From contig UQHR01000004.1 of the NCBI GenBank assembly GCA_900540905.1, forward strand, positions 30,042 to 94,041: 64,000 nt of DNA, in the 5' to 3' direction. A program made the position numbers and the translations under genes. The DNA is from an uncultured Collinsella sp. (GTDB lineage Bacteria; Actinomycetota; Coriobacteriia; Coriobacteriales; Coriobacteriaceae). The notes beneath the pieces were generated by a model. It did not search any database, was not told the origin of the DNA, and worked only from the letters and a program-made list of their open reading frames with translations. Numbering within the stretch: position 1 is the stretch's first letter; each line of letters starts with the position of its first letter. Below, piece after piece: positions 15,646-23,706 of the stretch.

Positions 15646-16445
15646 AGCGTTGCAGCTTTCTCGCTCAAAACCGATACCTGGGATTGCAGCTCATCGTCGG
15701 CGCGCTCGCCGGGGGCAAATCTCGTGCCGTACAGGAAAAACTCAACGTTGCCCTTGGCACCATGAATGGGCGACACGCACACATCGACCGGGAACAGCCC
15801 CTTGGAGGCAAAGAGTTCAACTGCCGCAACGAGTGTATCGCGGCGCACGGCGGGATCGGTCACAATGCCGCCCTCGCCCACCAGCGCCGCCGGAGCCTCA
15901 AACTGCGGCTTTACGAGCGTGCAGAATGCACCCGTAGGCGCCAGGCACGCCAGCACCGCATCGATAATGTTCGCGATGCTGGTAAACGAGACATCACACA
16001 CAGCCAGGTCGATGGTGCCGGCATAGCCAAGCTCAGGCAGCTGCGTCACGTTTGTGCGCTCATGCAGCGTCACGCGATCGTCCTGACGCAGCGACCAATC
16101 GAACTGGGCGCAACCCACGTCCACCGAGACAACGGTCGCAGCTCCGCGCTTGAGCAGGCAATCGGTAAAGCCGCCGGTAGAGCAGCCCACATCAAGACAG
16201 GCAAGGCCCGTCGGATTGATGCCAAACGCATCAAGCGCGCCTTCGAGCTTAAGGCCGCCGCGGCCAACATAGGGAATGCGCCCCTTCACGTGCAGCGGCA
16301 GGCCCGGGGTCACCTTAAGGCCCGGTGAAGTCAAGCGCTCGCCGCCACTCGAGACCAAGCCGGCCATAAGAGTGCGAAGGGCATCCGCGCGATCGGCGCA
16401 GATGCCCTGTGAAATCAGTTCGTCATCAAGACGCACGCGTTTCAT
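15642..16445 (-). CDS. tlyA: TlyA family rRNA 2'-O-methyltransferase
   Basis: S4-domain RNA methyltransferase, expected to 2'-O-methylate rRNA; older databases call the family haemolysin. 267 residues. Residues 1-60 form an S4 RNA-binding domain (RLDDELISQGI...SGGERLTSPG). A Rossmann methyltransferase domain follows, with motif I CLDVGCSTGGFTDCLL and the catalytic K/D/K/E-type segment AVCDVSFTSI. Start uncertain between 16445 and 16454, as neither has a strong ribosome site. Co-transcribed with xseB upstream (35-base gap) and nadK downstream (4-base overlap). Confidence 0.92.
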   Translation of the reverse strand: MKRVRLDDELISQGICADRADALRTLMAGLVSSGGERLTSPGLKVTPGLPLHVKGRIPYVGRGGLKLEGALDAFGINPTGLACLDVGCSTGGFTDCLLKRGAATVVSVDVGCAQFDWSLRQDDRVTLHERTNVTQLPELGYAGTIDLAVCDVSFTSIANIIDAVLACLAPTGAFCTLVKPQFEAPAALVGEGGIVTDPAVRRDTLVAAVELFASKGLFPVDVCVSPIHGAKGNVEFFLYGTRFAPGERADDELQSQVSVLSEKAATL

Positions 16446-16480
16446 GAATGCCATCAACCATTCGTATCCGGAGATGCGGC

Positions 16481-16720
16481 CTAGCTATCCTGGGATTCGT
16501 TTGCCGCATCCTCATCGTATTCCTGTTCGAGCTTGTCGGCCTCACGCGGCGTCAGCTCAAACTTGTCGACCATATCGACCGCGCGGGAGCCCAGCTCAAT
16601 CGCTTCGTCAAACAGATCGAGTGAACGCTCCAAGGACGTATCCTTGGAGCGAACGGTAGCGATAATCTGATCCAGACGGTCCGAGATCTCATCAAAGTTG
16701 CGGACGGAACCCTCTGGCAT
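16481..16720 (-). CDS. xseB: Exodeoxyribonuclease VII small subunit
   Basis: Small helical subunit of ExoVII, which degrades single-stranded DNA to oligonucleotides. 79 residues. The two-helix hairpin is visible: NFDEISDRLDQIIATVR, then LERSLDLFDEAIELGSRAVDMVD, followed by an acidic tail. It starts two bases after the nusB stop. The large subunit xseA, which usually sits directly before xseB, is not here or anywhere else in the window, so the catalytic partner must be encoded elsewhere. Confidence 0.9.
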   Translation of the reverse strand: MPEGSVRNFDEISDRLDQIIATVRSKDTSLERSLDLFDEAIELGSRAVDMVDKFELTPREADKLEQEYDEDAANESQDS

Positions 16721-16722
16721 GG

Positions 16723-17310
16723 CTACTCCTCGACGGAGTCGGCCTCGACGGCCTCAGCAGCGTCCGCATCCTCGGCCAGCGCACCAGCCTCAGCTTGGGC
16801 AACCGCAACCTTGGCGGCAGCCTCGGCAGCCTGCGCCTCCTCGCGAGCGCGATCTTCGGCCAGCAGCTCCTGGTACAGGTCCTCGCCCGGCAGCTCCTCG
16901 CTGCGAGCGATCTTACCCAGCACGCCGTTGACGAACGACGCGGACTGGTCGGTGCCATAGGCCTTGGCAAGCTCGACGGCCTCGTTGATCACGATGGCGT
17001 CCGAGACCTCCTCGTCGGTGAGGAAACGCATCTCGTAAACGGCGATACGCAGCAGGTTGCGGTCGGCGCCGGGCATGCGCATAAGATCCCAGTTCTTGGC
17101 AACGGAGCGCAGAGCGCAGTCGATGCGATCGATATGCTCATAGGCACCGCGGCACAGCTCCAGAGCATAGGGATCGAGGGGACCCTTCGAGATCAGGAAA
17201 TCACCCTCGAGGACGCGCTCGAGCGGACTGTCCGTGGCCTCGGCCTGGAACAGCAGCTGCAGCGCCTGACTGCGGGCAAGCGTACGCCCGCGATAAACCT
17301 TAAGGCTCAA
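16723..17310 (-). CDS. nusB: Transcription antitermination factor NusB
   Basis: RNA-binding all-helical protein that with NusE/S10 binds boxA of rRNA leaders. 195 residues, against about 140 for most NusB. The core (1-140) has ARSQALQLLFQAE and the ending INEAVELAKAYGTDQSASFVNGVLGKIA. The last 50 residues are an Ala/Glu-rich acidic, probably helical tail of unknown use. Start ATG 17310 follows the asp23 stop by three bases. Part of the efp-asp23-nusB-xseB group. Confidence 0.94.
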   Translation of the reverse strand: MSLKVYRGRTLARSQALQLLFQAEATDSPLERVLEGDFLISKGPLDPYALELCRGAYEHIDRIDCALRSVAKNWDLMRMPGADRNLLRIAVYEMRFLTDEEVSDAIVINEAVELAKAYGTDQSASFVNGVLGKIARSEELPGEDLYQELLAEDRAREEAQAAEAAAKVAVAQAEAGALAEDADAAEAVEADSVEE

Positions 17311-17313
17311 AGG

Positions 17314-17676
17314 TTACTCCTTGGGGAAAACGAGGCCGTCGATGCAAACGTCGACGCGCTCGACCTCAACGCCCACTTGGGCATCGATGGCGGCGACCAC
17401 GGCGGCGCGAACAGCCTCGGCGAGTTTCTTGAACGGATAGCCAAAGAACACCACGACACGCACGGTGAGTGCGAGCTTGTCGCCGATGACCTCGGCCTCG
17501 ACCGCCGGCTCGGAAGCCGGGGCCTTGGACGAGAGCATCATGGAGACAAGGTTGGTGGCAAGGTCCTTGACGCCAACGGAGGCGATGCCCTCGACATCGG
17601 ACACGGCGCGCGAGACGATGGCGGTCAGAACATCGGGCGAAATGCCGATACCGTCAATCTTGATTTCCTGGGGCAT
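17314..17676 (-). CDS. Asp23/Gls24 family envelope stress response protein
   Basis: 120-residue protein of the Asp23/Gls24 (YqhY) family, cytosolic and thought to act near the membrane or in envelope homeostasis and fatty-acid metabolism. Family hallmarks are GISPDVLTAIVSRAVSDVEGIASVG, with the GV..M-like turn, and the alternating strand VRVVVFFGYPF. The position between efp and nusB is the usual place of yqhY in Gram-positive bacteria. A second family member occurs at 63104-63460 beside the FakA-like gene. Confidence 0.88.
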   Translation of the reverse strand: MPQEIKIDGIGISPDVLTAIVSRAVSDVEGIASVGVKDLATNLVSMMLSSKAPASEPAVEAEVIGDKLALTVRVVVFFGYPFKKLAEAVRAAVVAAIDAQVGVEVERVDVCIDGLVFPKE

Positions 17677-17700
17677 GAGTCCTCCTAGAAGAGTTGGTTG

Positions 17701-18264
17701 CTAGACGCGGGAGACGAACTTGCCGTCGCGGGTGTCAACCTTGATGACCTCGCCCTCGTTGAGGTACATGGGGACCTGGATGACAGCGCCGGTGTCGATC
17801 GTGGCCGGCTTGGTGGAACCCTGGACGGTGTCGCCCTTAAAGCCCGGGTCGGTCTGGACGATGGTGGTCTCGATGAACATCGGCGGGGTCACGCCCATGA
17901 GCTCATCGTCGGCGAAGAGCAGCTGGCAGATGTCGTTCTCGCGCAGCCACTTGGAGTTCTCGCCCACCATGTCCTCGGGAACGGGAACCTGCTCATAGGA
18001 CTCGTTGTCCATGAAGATGTAGTCGGTGCCATCGTTGTAGAGGTACTGGAACTCACGGGTGGTGAGCATGACGCTCTCGAACTTGGTGCCGGCGTTGCAG
18101 GTGTTCTCGACGACGCGGCCGCTCTTGATGTCGCGGGTCTTGTAGCGCACAAACGCGCCGCCCTTGCCCGGCTTGACATGCTGGAACTCGACGATGGTGT
18201 AGACCTTGTCCTTGATGCGGAGACCGAGGCCGTTCTTGAAGTCGGCGGTGGAAATGGTAGGCAT
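17701..18264 (-). CDS. efp: Elongation factor P
   Basis: Ribosome-binding factor that relieves stalling at polyproline. 187 residues in three beta-barrel domains. The tip loop HVKPGKGGAFV has Lys34 at the position that is post-translationally modified in many bacteria. No modifying enzyme (EpmA, EarP, YmfI) is seen nearby. The C-terminal GDTVQGSTKPATIDTGAVIQVP matches the EF-P signature. Start 18264 has GAAAGG five bases upstream. First gene after the 18354-18402 terminator, so it probably has its own promoter in 18265-18350. Confidence 0.97.
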   Translation of the reverse strand: MPTISTADFKNGLGLRIKDKVYTIVEFQHVKPGKGGAFVRYKTRDIKSGRVVENTCNAGTKFESVMLTTREFQYLYNDGTDYIFMDNESYEQVPVPEDMVGENSKWLRENDICQLLFADDELMGVTPPMFIETTIVQTDPGFKGDTVQGSTKPATIDTGAVIQVPMYLNEGEVIKVDTRDGKFVSRV

Positions 18265-18353
18265 AGCGACCTTTCTTGTTATGGGCAGAACGCACAAGCG
18301 TCCAAATTACATACGACAGAAATTATACACTTGCAGACGGCGCCTGCGGCGAG

Positions 18354-18402
18354 CGCATAAAAAGAGAACGCGGGGCGTCCGAATCAATCCGGACGCCCCG
18401 CC
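18354..18402 (-). terminator. Terminator after pepP
   Basis: Minus strand GCGGGGCGTCCG-gattgatt-CGGACGCCCCGC, a perfect 12-bp stem, followed by GTTCTCTTTTTATG. It lies about 25 bases after the pepP stop and separates it from efp. Confidence 0.88.
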
Positions 18403-18424
18403 CCAAACTATCTACTGAAGTAAA

Positions 18425-19555
18425 CTAGCAGTCGATAACGTGCAGGTCGTGCGGGGTCTTGGTGAAGGGCTCATAGCCGTTCTCGGTGACCAAGCCGTAG
18501 TCCTCCAGGCGCACGCCGCCCACGCCGGGCAGGTAGACGCCGGGCTCCATGGTGACAACCGAGCCGATCTCGATGGTGTTCTTGCTGCGGTTGAAGTTGG
18601 GCAGCTCGTGGATGTCGATGCCCACGCCGTGGCCCAGACCATGGTTGTAGTAATCGCCATAGCCGGCATCGCCGATGATCTTCTTGGAGAGCTTGAAGAT
18701 ATCGTTACCCTCGACGCCCGGATGGATAGCGGCGACGCATTCCTCGTGCGTGCGGCGCACGAGTGCGTACAGGTCGACCTGCTCCTGCGTGGGCTCGCCC
18801 ATCACGACGGTGCGTGTCATGTCGGAGCGGTAATCACAGTAGCCCGCGCCGTAATCCATAAGAACGAAATCGCCCTTCTCGATCACGCGGTCGCTCGGCA
18901 CGGCATGCGGGTTGGCGGTGTTGGGACCGCTCGCTACGATGGAGCCGAAGGCAAGGCTGTCAGCGCCGTTGGCGAACATAAAGTTCTCGAGCTCGTTGCG
19001 AACCTGCTTCTCGGTCATACCGGGCTTAATAAAGCCGAGCATGTGCTGGAAGGCGGCGTCAGTGATCGACTGCGCATGGCGCATGAGCTCGATCTCCTCG
19101 GCATCCTTGATGGCGCGCATCTTGCGAATGTCGTCATGCATCAGCGGTAGCATGCAGGCGACGGAACGGTCCTCCAGACCACGCTGAATACCCTGGTAGA
19201 AGTTGATCTGCATGTCGTCCTCGACAGCGCAGACGCGGCACTTGTTGGCTGCGATCTTGCCGGCGACCCAACCGGGGATGGTGCCCTCGACCATGTCGTA
19301 GACCCAGGGGCTGCCGGCGGGCGTGTTCTCCTCAAAGCTGTTAAGGTAGCGCGAGTCGGTATGGAACAGGCACTGGTCAGCCGTAATAAACGCCGCGTGC
19401 GGGAACTCGAAGGTGTAGTCGAAGACGCCCTTCACGCCCGTGAGCCAACGAAGATTGGCCTCGTCGCGTACCACGATAGCGTCGTAGCCGCGCTCGACCA
19501 TCAGGGCACGGACACGTTCAATACGACCGGCAGGACCGGCAGCAAACTCAGACAT
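18425..19555 (-). CDS. pepP: Aminopeptidase P family Xaa-Pro peptidase
   Basis: M24 metallopeptidase, 376 residues, predicted to cleave Xaa-Pro bonds. The N-terminal creatinase-like domain has VRDEANLRWLTGVKG. The C-terminal pita-bread domain carries the metal ligands: DYGAGYCDYRSDMTRT (two Asp), HGLGHGVGID (His), and the glutamates in TMEPGVY and VRLEDYG. Start 19555 has AAAGGA upstream. pepP next to efp is a common Gram-positive pairing, though here a terminator lies between. Confidence 0.92.
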   Translation of the reverse strand: MSEFAAGPAGRIERVRALMVERGYDAIVVRDEANLRWLTGVKGVFDYTFEFPHAAFITADQCLFHTDSRYLNSFEENTPAGSPWVYDMVEGTIPGWVAGKIAANKCRVCAVEDDMQINFYQGIQRGLEDRSVACMLPLMHDDIRKMRAIKDAEEIELMRHAQSITDAAFQHMLGFIKPGMTEKQVRNELENFMFANGADSLAFGSIVASGPNTANPHAVPSDRVIEKGDFVLMDYGAGYCDYRSDMTRTVVMGEPTQEQVDLYALVRRTHEECVAAIHPGVEGNDIFKLSKKIIGDAGYGDYYNHGLGHGVGIDIHELPNFNRSKNTIEIGSVVTMEPGVYLPGVGGVRLEDYGLVTENGYEPFTKTPHDLHVIDC

Positions 19556-19687
19556 GCAGATTCCTTTCTTATTGTCTCTATAAAGACGGGACGGGTCTCA
19601 ACCGAACGACGGAATCGCATGCAATCCGCAACCGATTGAAAACCCGCCCCTCAACATGATACGAAAGACGATGGAAGTCAATAAATC

Positions 19688-20797
19688 TTAGAGAAGTTCT
19701 TTACGAGAAGCCAAGTAGGCGTGAGCATGGCGCTCAAGAACCTCGTCCTCGACGCTCGTTAGGCGAATGGCGCCGAGCGCCGCGGGCAGCGGCAGCATGC
19801 TGCGGTTCGAGCGGACAAACTGCTGTCTGCGGAACTCCTCGATATATGCGGCAGGCTCCAAGTCGAAGGCAAGCTCCTCGATGCCAAAGTCCTCCAGGCA
19901 GTCATCGAGATCAAACACATAGTCGATATCGAAGTCGCAGGCATCGTGTGCTAGGCGCGCCTCAAAGCGCATGCCCTCGGACAACAGCTGGTAGGCAGGG
20001 ACCTGCGAAGCGGCATCGCCCAAGCAAGCGCGCAGGGTGCGCTCCCCCGTCTTGCCAAAATCGAGCGCATGGCGAGCGCTCGGGTTCGTGGCCGTCAGCA
20101 CGTCCTTGCGGGCAGTCTGAGACCATTGAACGGCATTGACGAGTGCGACCTCCTCGCCCGCGAGAATCTCGGGGACGGTCTCAGTAAACTGATTCCAGCG
20201 GGACTTGCTGCTCGAAAGCATGGTGCCAACAAGTACCGCATAGCCGAACTTGAGGTCCTCGGGTTCCGCCTCGCGAACAAGGTCGAGATCACACACAACC
20301 AAGCCCGGTTCGGGACGGAACGCGATAGCGGGAAGCGCATTGGCCAACGAGGCGACGAGCGGCTTCATGGTCGTCGCGACCGTGAGCATGGCGTCGAAGG
20401 TCGTCGGCAGCAGCGCGCACTCGGTTCGGCCACACCACTGGTTGGCGCACCAGCCAACAACCGAACAGGTTGCGGCATCGCCAACAGCGACAACCAGATC
20501 GTCGCAGGTGATGCGGTTGGCAGACAGGGCGCCAAAGATAGCATCGGCGTCGGCCAGCGTGGCACCAGCAGGCGAAACCTCGAGGACGAGCAGCGACACG
20601 GCAAAACCGGCGTCGACCAGCGCATGCTCGACGACCTCACCAAAACGCTCGGATGTGGCGTCGTTCCAAACCACCATCGCGCGCTTAGGCTTGCCCACGG
20701 CCGAGGCAAACATGCGCGGCAGCTCATCGAACGCGCCCAATCCGACGCGGACATCGACACTGCGGTTTTGGAAATTGATCAGTTGACGGCGAATCAT
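19688..20797 (-). CDS. AroB-like protein (3-dehydroquinate synthase fold, active site degenerate)
   Basis: 369-residue protein that aligns along its whole length with 3-dehydroquinate synthase and sits next to aroK, as aroB normally does. The nucleotide-domain pattern is present in outline (DLVVAVGDAATCSVVGW, LLPTTFDAML, VVCDLDLV). However, the GGG of the NAD site reads GDA and the SVGGKTGIN substrate loop is replaced by TVATTMKPLVASLANALP. The AEVIK metal/lysine segment and both zinc-binding histidine motifs (HGEAV and GHT.GHA) are not recognisable. The frame is intact, so it is unlikely to be a fresh pseudogene. Probably a pseudoenzyme or a repurposed enzyme. Start 20797 overlaps the aroK stop as ATGA. 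Confidence 0.7.
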   Translation of the reverse strand: MIRRQLINFQNRSVDVRVGLGAFDELPRMFASAVGKPKRAMVVWNDATSERFGEVVEHALVDAGFAVSLLVLEVSPAGATLADADAIFGALSANRITCDDLVVAVGDAATCSVVGWCANQWCGRTECALLPTTFDAMLTVATTMKPLVASLANALPAIAFRPEPGLVVCDLDLVREAEPEDLKFGYAVLVGTMLSSSKSRWNQFTETVPEILAGEEVALVNAVQWSQTARKDVLTATNPSARHALDFGKTGERTLRACLGDAASQVPAYQLLSEGMRFEARLAHDACDFDIDYVFDLDDCLEDFGIEELAFDLEPAAYIEEFRRQQFVRSNRSMLPLPAALGAIRLTSVEDEVLERHAHAYLASRKELL

Positions 20798-21327
20798 AGC
20801 AGTCCACGCTCCAAAAGCATCTCGGCACAAAGGTAGGAAACGTCCTCGAAGGACTTGTTGCGAATATCAAGGGTAATATCGGCGGCCTGGCGATACAGCG
20901 GACGACGATGCTCAAACAGGCGCGCGGCATGCTCGGGCGAACGGAAATCGGGGCGCGTGTCGGACCGACGAATCTGGCGAATCGAATCCTCGAAGTAGCC
21001 CTCGAGGTACACGCACGTACCCATTTCGTGCATCAGCTCAATATTCACCGGCGTCTCGACGATACCGCCCCCGCACGAAACCAACAGGCTGCGCTCGCTT
21101 TGGAGCGAACGGAGCGCCGAGGTCTCGAGCTCGCGAAAACGATCCTCGCCCTCGGTCTCAAAAATCTCGGTTACCGACTTGCCGCAACGGCGCACGACCA
21201 GGCGGTCGGTATCGATAAAACGCCGCTTGAACATAGTGCCGACGTTGCGCGCAAGCGTCGATTTGCCCGCGCCCAAAAAGCCGATAAAGAAGATATGGTC
21301 GCAGCCGTGTTTGATGTGCTGAGACAT
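20794..21327 (-). CDS. aroK: Shikimate kinase
   Basis: Phosphorylates shikimate on the 3-hydroxyl in chorismate synthesis. 177 residues. P-loop GFLGAGKST; DTD for shikimate and magnesium; FRELE; SCGGGIV; lid segment DTRPDF; and adenine-loop RRPLYRQAAD. All key residues appear intact, in contrast with its partner aroB-like. It lies eight bases after yqeG and is translationally coupled to the aroB-like gene. An intact kinase beside a degenerate synthase leaves the flow through the pathway unclear from this window. Confidence 0.93.
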   Translation of the reverse strand: MSQHIKHGCDHIFFIGFLGAGKSTLARNVGTMFKRRFIDTDRLVVRRCGKSVTEIFETEGEDRFRELETSALRSLQSERSLLVSCGGGIVETPVNIELMHEMGTCVYLEGYFEDSIRQIRRSDTRPDFRSPEHAARLFEHRRPLYRQAADITLDIRNKSFEDVSYLCAEMLLERGLL

Positions 21328-21335
21328 GGCGAAAC

Positions 21336-21833
21336 CTATTCCTCGCAGGGAAGGTCGCGCAGGGCCCGGCGCTCAAAGATACGGAAGATCTGCGTGTACC
21401 ACAGGTCCTGGGTTGCCTGCGGCTTAACCAGGATAGTATCGACGCCGGCAAAATTGCCGCTCCACACGTCCGTGTAGAGCTGATCACCGATCAGCACCGC
21501 CTCGTCGGCCGTGGCGCCGAGGCGCTTAAGACCCGCCTTGAGGGCAAACGGCGCCGGCTTCATGGCGTGGCTGATGGCATCGAGTCCCAGCTCGCGTGCA
21601 GAGCTCATGACCTGGTCGCGATGCCAGTTGTTGGACACCATGCACAGCTTAAAGCCTTTGGCGCGGGCGGCATCGAGCCAAGCGGAAACCGCGGCGGGAA
21701 CCTGCTCGGTGTCGCGCGGCACCAGGGTGTTATCGCGATCGAGCAGAATGGCGCGTTTGCCGTCGGCCCACAGGGCATCAAGGTCGATGCGATCGACCGA
21801 GGCAACGTATCGTTTGGGGCTAAAAATCCTCAT
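21336..21833 (-). CDS. yqeG: YqeG family HAD-type phosphatase
   Basis: 165-residue HAD superfamily III protein. Motif I LLDRDNTLVP carries the nucleophile and acid aspartates. Motif II is CMVSNN, with a lysine in AMKPAPFALKAGLKRLG. Motif III is VLIGDQLYTDVWSGN. Homologues include B. subtilis YqeG and mitochondrial PGP phosphatases, so phosphatidylglycerophosphate dephosphorylation is possible. Start 21833 lies within two bases of the mltG stop, with a weak TTGGAA ahead. The apparent longer frame to 22058 is inside mltG and is rejected. Confidence 0.85.
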   Translation of the reverse strand: MRIFSPKRYVASVDRIDLDALWADGKRAILLDRDNTLVPRDTEQVPAAVSAWLDAARAKGFKLCMVSNNWHRDQVMSSARELGLDAISHAMKPAPFALKAGLKRLGATADEAVLIGDQLYTDVWSGNFAGVDTILVKPQATQDLWYTQIFRIFERRALRDLPCEE

Positions 21834-21834
21834 G

Positions 21835-23268
21835 CTAATTCCAAGACTGTTGATGCTCTTCGTAGGTTTGCGAGAAGTACTCCTCGTCCTGCGTAATGTA
21901 GAAATACAGGTCATCGGAGTCGGTCGGCTCAAGCGTGGCCTTGAGTGCCTCGAGCGACGGAGAGCAGATGGGCGTGGGCGGCAGGCCCTCATGCTTATAG
22001 GTGTTATACGGGCTATCGCTCTGCAGGTCGTCGGCGGTAACCTCGCCACCGGTGACATACATCATGGTCGCATCGCTGTTGAGATAGCGCAGACCGTCGA
22101 GCTTGCCGGCAAGGCGGTTGTAGAAGACCGAGGCCACGTGCGCACGTTGATCGGCGTTGAGGCCCTCGCGCTCAACGATAGAGGCCAAGTTGACGATGTC
22201 GTAGTCGGACATCTCCACACCATAGCGCTCCTTGATCTTGGCTTCGCAGCTCGCAAAGTCAAGCGACTTGTACTCGGTCTTAAACTGATCGAGCATAGCG
22301 CGAATCACGTCATCGACCGTCGGCGAATCGCCCAACGAATAAGTCTTGGGGAACAAGAAACCCTCAAGCGAGTCGTTGGCGGCGCCCTTAAGGAAGCTAT
22401 AGTCGTCCACGTAGTTGGAGGCCTTAGCCTGGTTGAGGAAGTCTTCCTTAGAGATGCCATCGTAGGCCTGGGCCACACGGTCGGCGACTTGATCGACCGT
22501 CAGGCCCTCAGGGATAGTTAGCGCATTGGAGCCCGCGTTGGGACCTTCCATGAGCTGCTGAACAACCTTGGTCGCATCCATGAGTGTGGTGAACAAATAG
22601 GTACCAGGCTTGAGCGACATATCGGCGTTGAGCTTTTTCACCGCCGCATAGTAATCCTTGGGATTCTCGACGATATGGTTCTCGGAGAGAATCGAGGCGA
22701 TCGTATCGCCCGAAGCACCGTCGGGAATGGTTACCGTAACCTGCTGACCAGCCGTGACCTTCGTATCCTCACCGGCAAAGAAGCCCTTGACGGCCGGCAC
22801 GACAAAGAAAACGATCGCGACAAGCGCAAGCACCGCCACCACAACGCCGATGATCATGGGAACCGGAGAGCTCTTCTTTTGAGCACCGCGACGAGTATGC
22901 GTGTTGTAGCTCGAGCGGGTCGCCGGAGCAACGCCATGCGAACCGCGGGCGTGATGAGAATGCGATTGGGGGGCCTGCGTTCGCTGGGTAGGTGCCTGCT
23001 GCTTAAAGCGGGTACCGCCTGCAGGCTGGGCCGTACGAGCAGTGAGCTGCTGAGCCGCGTGAGAAGCCGGATGCTGAACCGAACGAGCAGAAGGCTGCTG
23101 ACCCGTCCGTTGAACAGGTTGCGCCGAACGAGAGAAGGACTGCACCGGGCGCGCGGCAGGCTGAGCTGCGCGCTGCGTCGGCTGTGCCGGACGCTGGCCA
23201 GGCTGGGCAGGGCGCGACGCCGGCTGACGTGTACGATTCGGCTGGCGCGGATCGGAAGCACTAGGCAT
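21835..23268 (-). CDS. mltG: Endolytic murein transglycosylase MltG (YceG family)
   Basis: Membrane-anchored lytic transglycosylase that cleaves nascent glycan strands and sets their length. 477 residues. Residues 1-135 are a disordered cytosolic tail dominated by Ala-Gln-Pro-Arg repeats. One transmembrane helix follows (about 137-158), then the extracytoplasmic LysM-like and YceG domains. The catalytic segment NLASIVEREGL has the expected glutamate, followed by RAHVASVFYNRL and the ending SDSPYNTYKHEGLPPTPI. Start 23268 has AGGAGG six bases upstream. It overlaps ruvX by eight bases. Confidence 0.92.
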   Translation of the reverse strand: MPSASDPRQPNRTRQPASRPAQPGQRPAQPTQRAAQPAARPVQSFSRSAQPVQRTGQQPSARSVQHPASHAAQQLTARTAQPAGGTRFKQQAPTQRTQAPQSHSHHARGSHGVAPATRSSYNTHTRRGAQKKSSPVPMIIGVVVAVLALVAIVFFVVPAVKGFFAGEDTKVTAGQQVTVTIPDGASGDTIASILSENHIVENPKDYYAAVKKLNADMSLKPGTYLFTTLMDATKVVQQLMEGPNAGSNALTIPEGLTVDQVADRVAQAYDGISKEDFLNQAKASNYVDDYSFLKGAANDSLEGFLFPKTYSLGDSPTVDDVIRAMLDQFKTEYKSLDFASCEAKIKERYGVEMSDYDIVNLASIVEREGLNADQRAHVASVFYNRLAGKLDGLRYLNSDATMMYVTGGEVTADDLQSDSPYNTYKHEGLPPTPICSPSLEALKATLEPTDSDDLYFYITQDEEYFSQTYEEHQQSWN

Positions 23269-23689
23269 GCGAAACCTCCTCGTTTTTACGATCGAGCCAC
23301 GTCTGCAAAAAAAGGCTGGCGGCAATCATGTCGATCTTGCCCCTCATCTGCTTTTCGTTGAGGCCCTGCTCGCGCAGGATACGCTTGGCCTCTTGCGAGG
23401 ACAGACGCTCGTCCTCAAACTCCAGCGGAAGATCGAGCTCGTCGGCAATCTTTTGCGCCACGGCGGCAACGCGCTCGGCTTGGGGGCCGGGCTCACCGGC
23501 CATGGTCAGGGGACCTCCGCTTACCAGGATGTCGGGCTCATAGTCTTCGACCAGGTAGCGGAACGTCTTGGCCATACCGGTGACCTCGGCGGCCGGGAGC
23601 ACCTTGACGGGCATCGCCATCTTGCCATCACGGCTCGAGACGGCGATGCCAATCCTGGTCTCCCCTATGTCCAGCGCAAGCGCGACCAC
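23261..23689 (-). CDS. ruvX: YqgF/RuvX family nuclease (putative Holliday junction resolvase / pre-16S rRNA nuclease)
   Basis: RNase H-fold protein of 142 residues, expected to process the 5' end of 16S rRNA. The N-terminal ALDIGETRIGIAVS carries the first catalytic aspartate. LVSGGPLTMAGEPG matches the VVGLP-like motif. EFEDERLSSQEA and KIDMIAASLFLQTWLD supply the second and third acidic residues. It starts with GTG at 23689, 17 bases after alaS, and overlaps mltG. The order alaS-ruvX-mltG is widely conserved. Confidence 0.92.
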   Translation of the reverse strand: MVALALDIGETRIGIAVSSRDGKMAMPVKVLPAAEVTGMAKTFRYLVEDYEPDILVSGGPLTMAGEPGPQAERVAAVAQKIADELDLPLEFEDERLSSQEAKRILREQGLNEKQMRGKIDMIAASLFLQTWLDRKNEEVSHA

Positions 23690-23706
23690 AGTGACTTCTT
23701 AGATTC

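Noticed and set aside
15642..16445. Haemolysin
   Set aside because: The TlyA family name is historical; S4 and methyltransferase motifs show an rRNA 2'-O-methyltransferase.
19688..20797. aroB pseudogene by frameshift
   Set aside because: The frame is uninterrupted over 369 codons and is coupled to aroK; the divergence is in residues, not in frame.
21834..22058. N-terminal extension of the yqeG frame
   Set aside because: It lies inside mltG, is Arg/Pro-rich without HAD features, and a start at 21833 precedes the conserved core.
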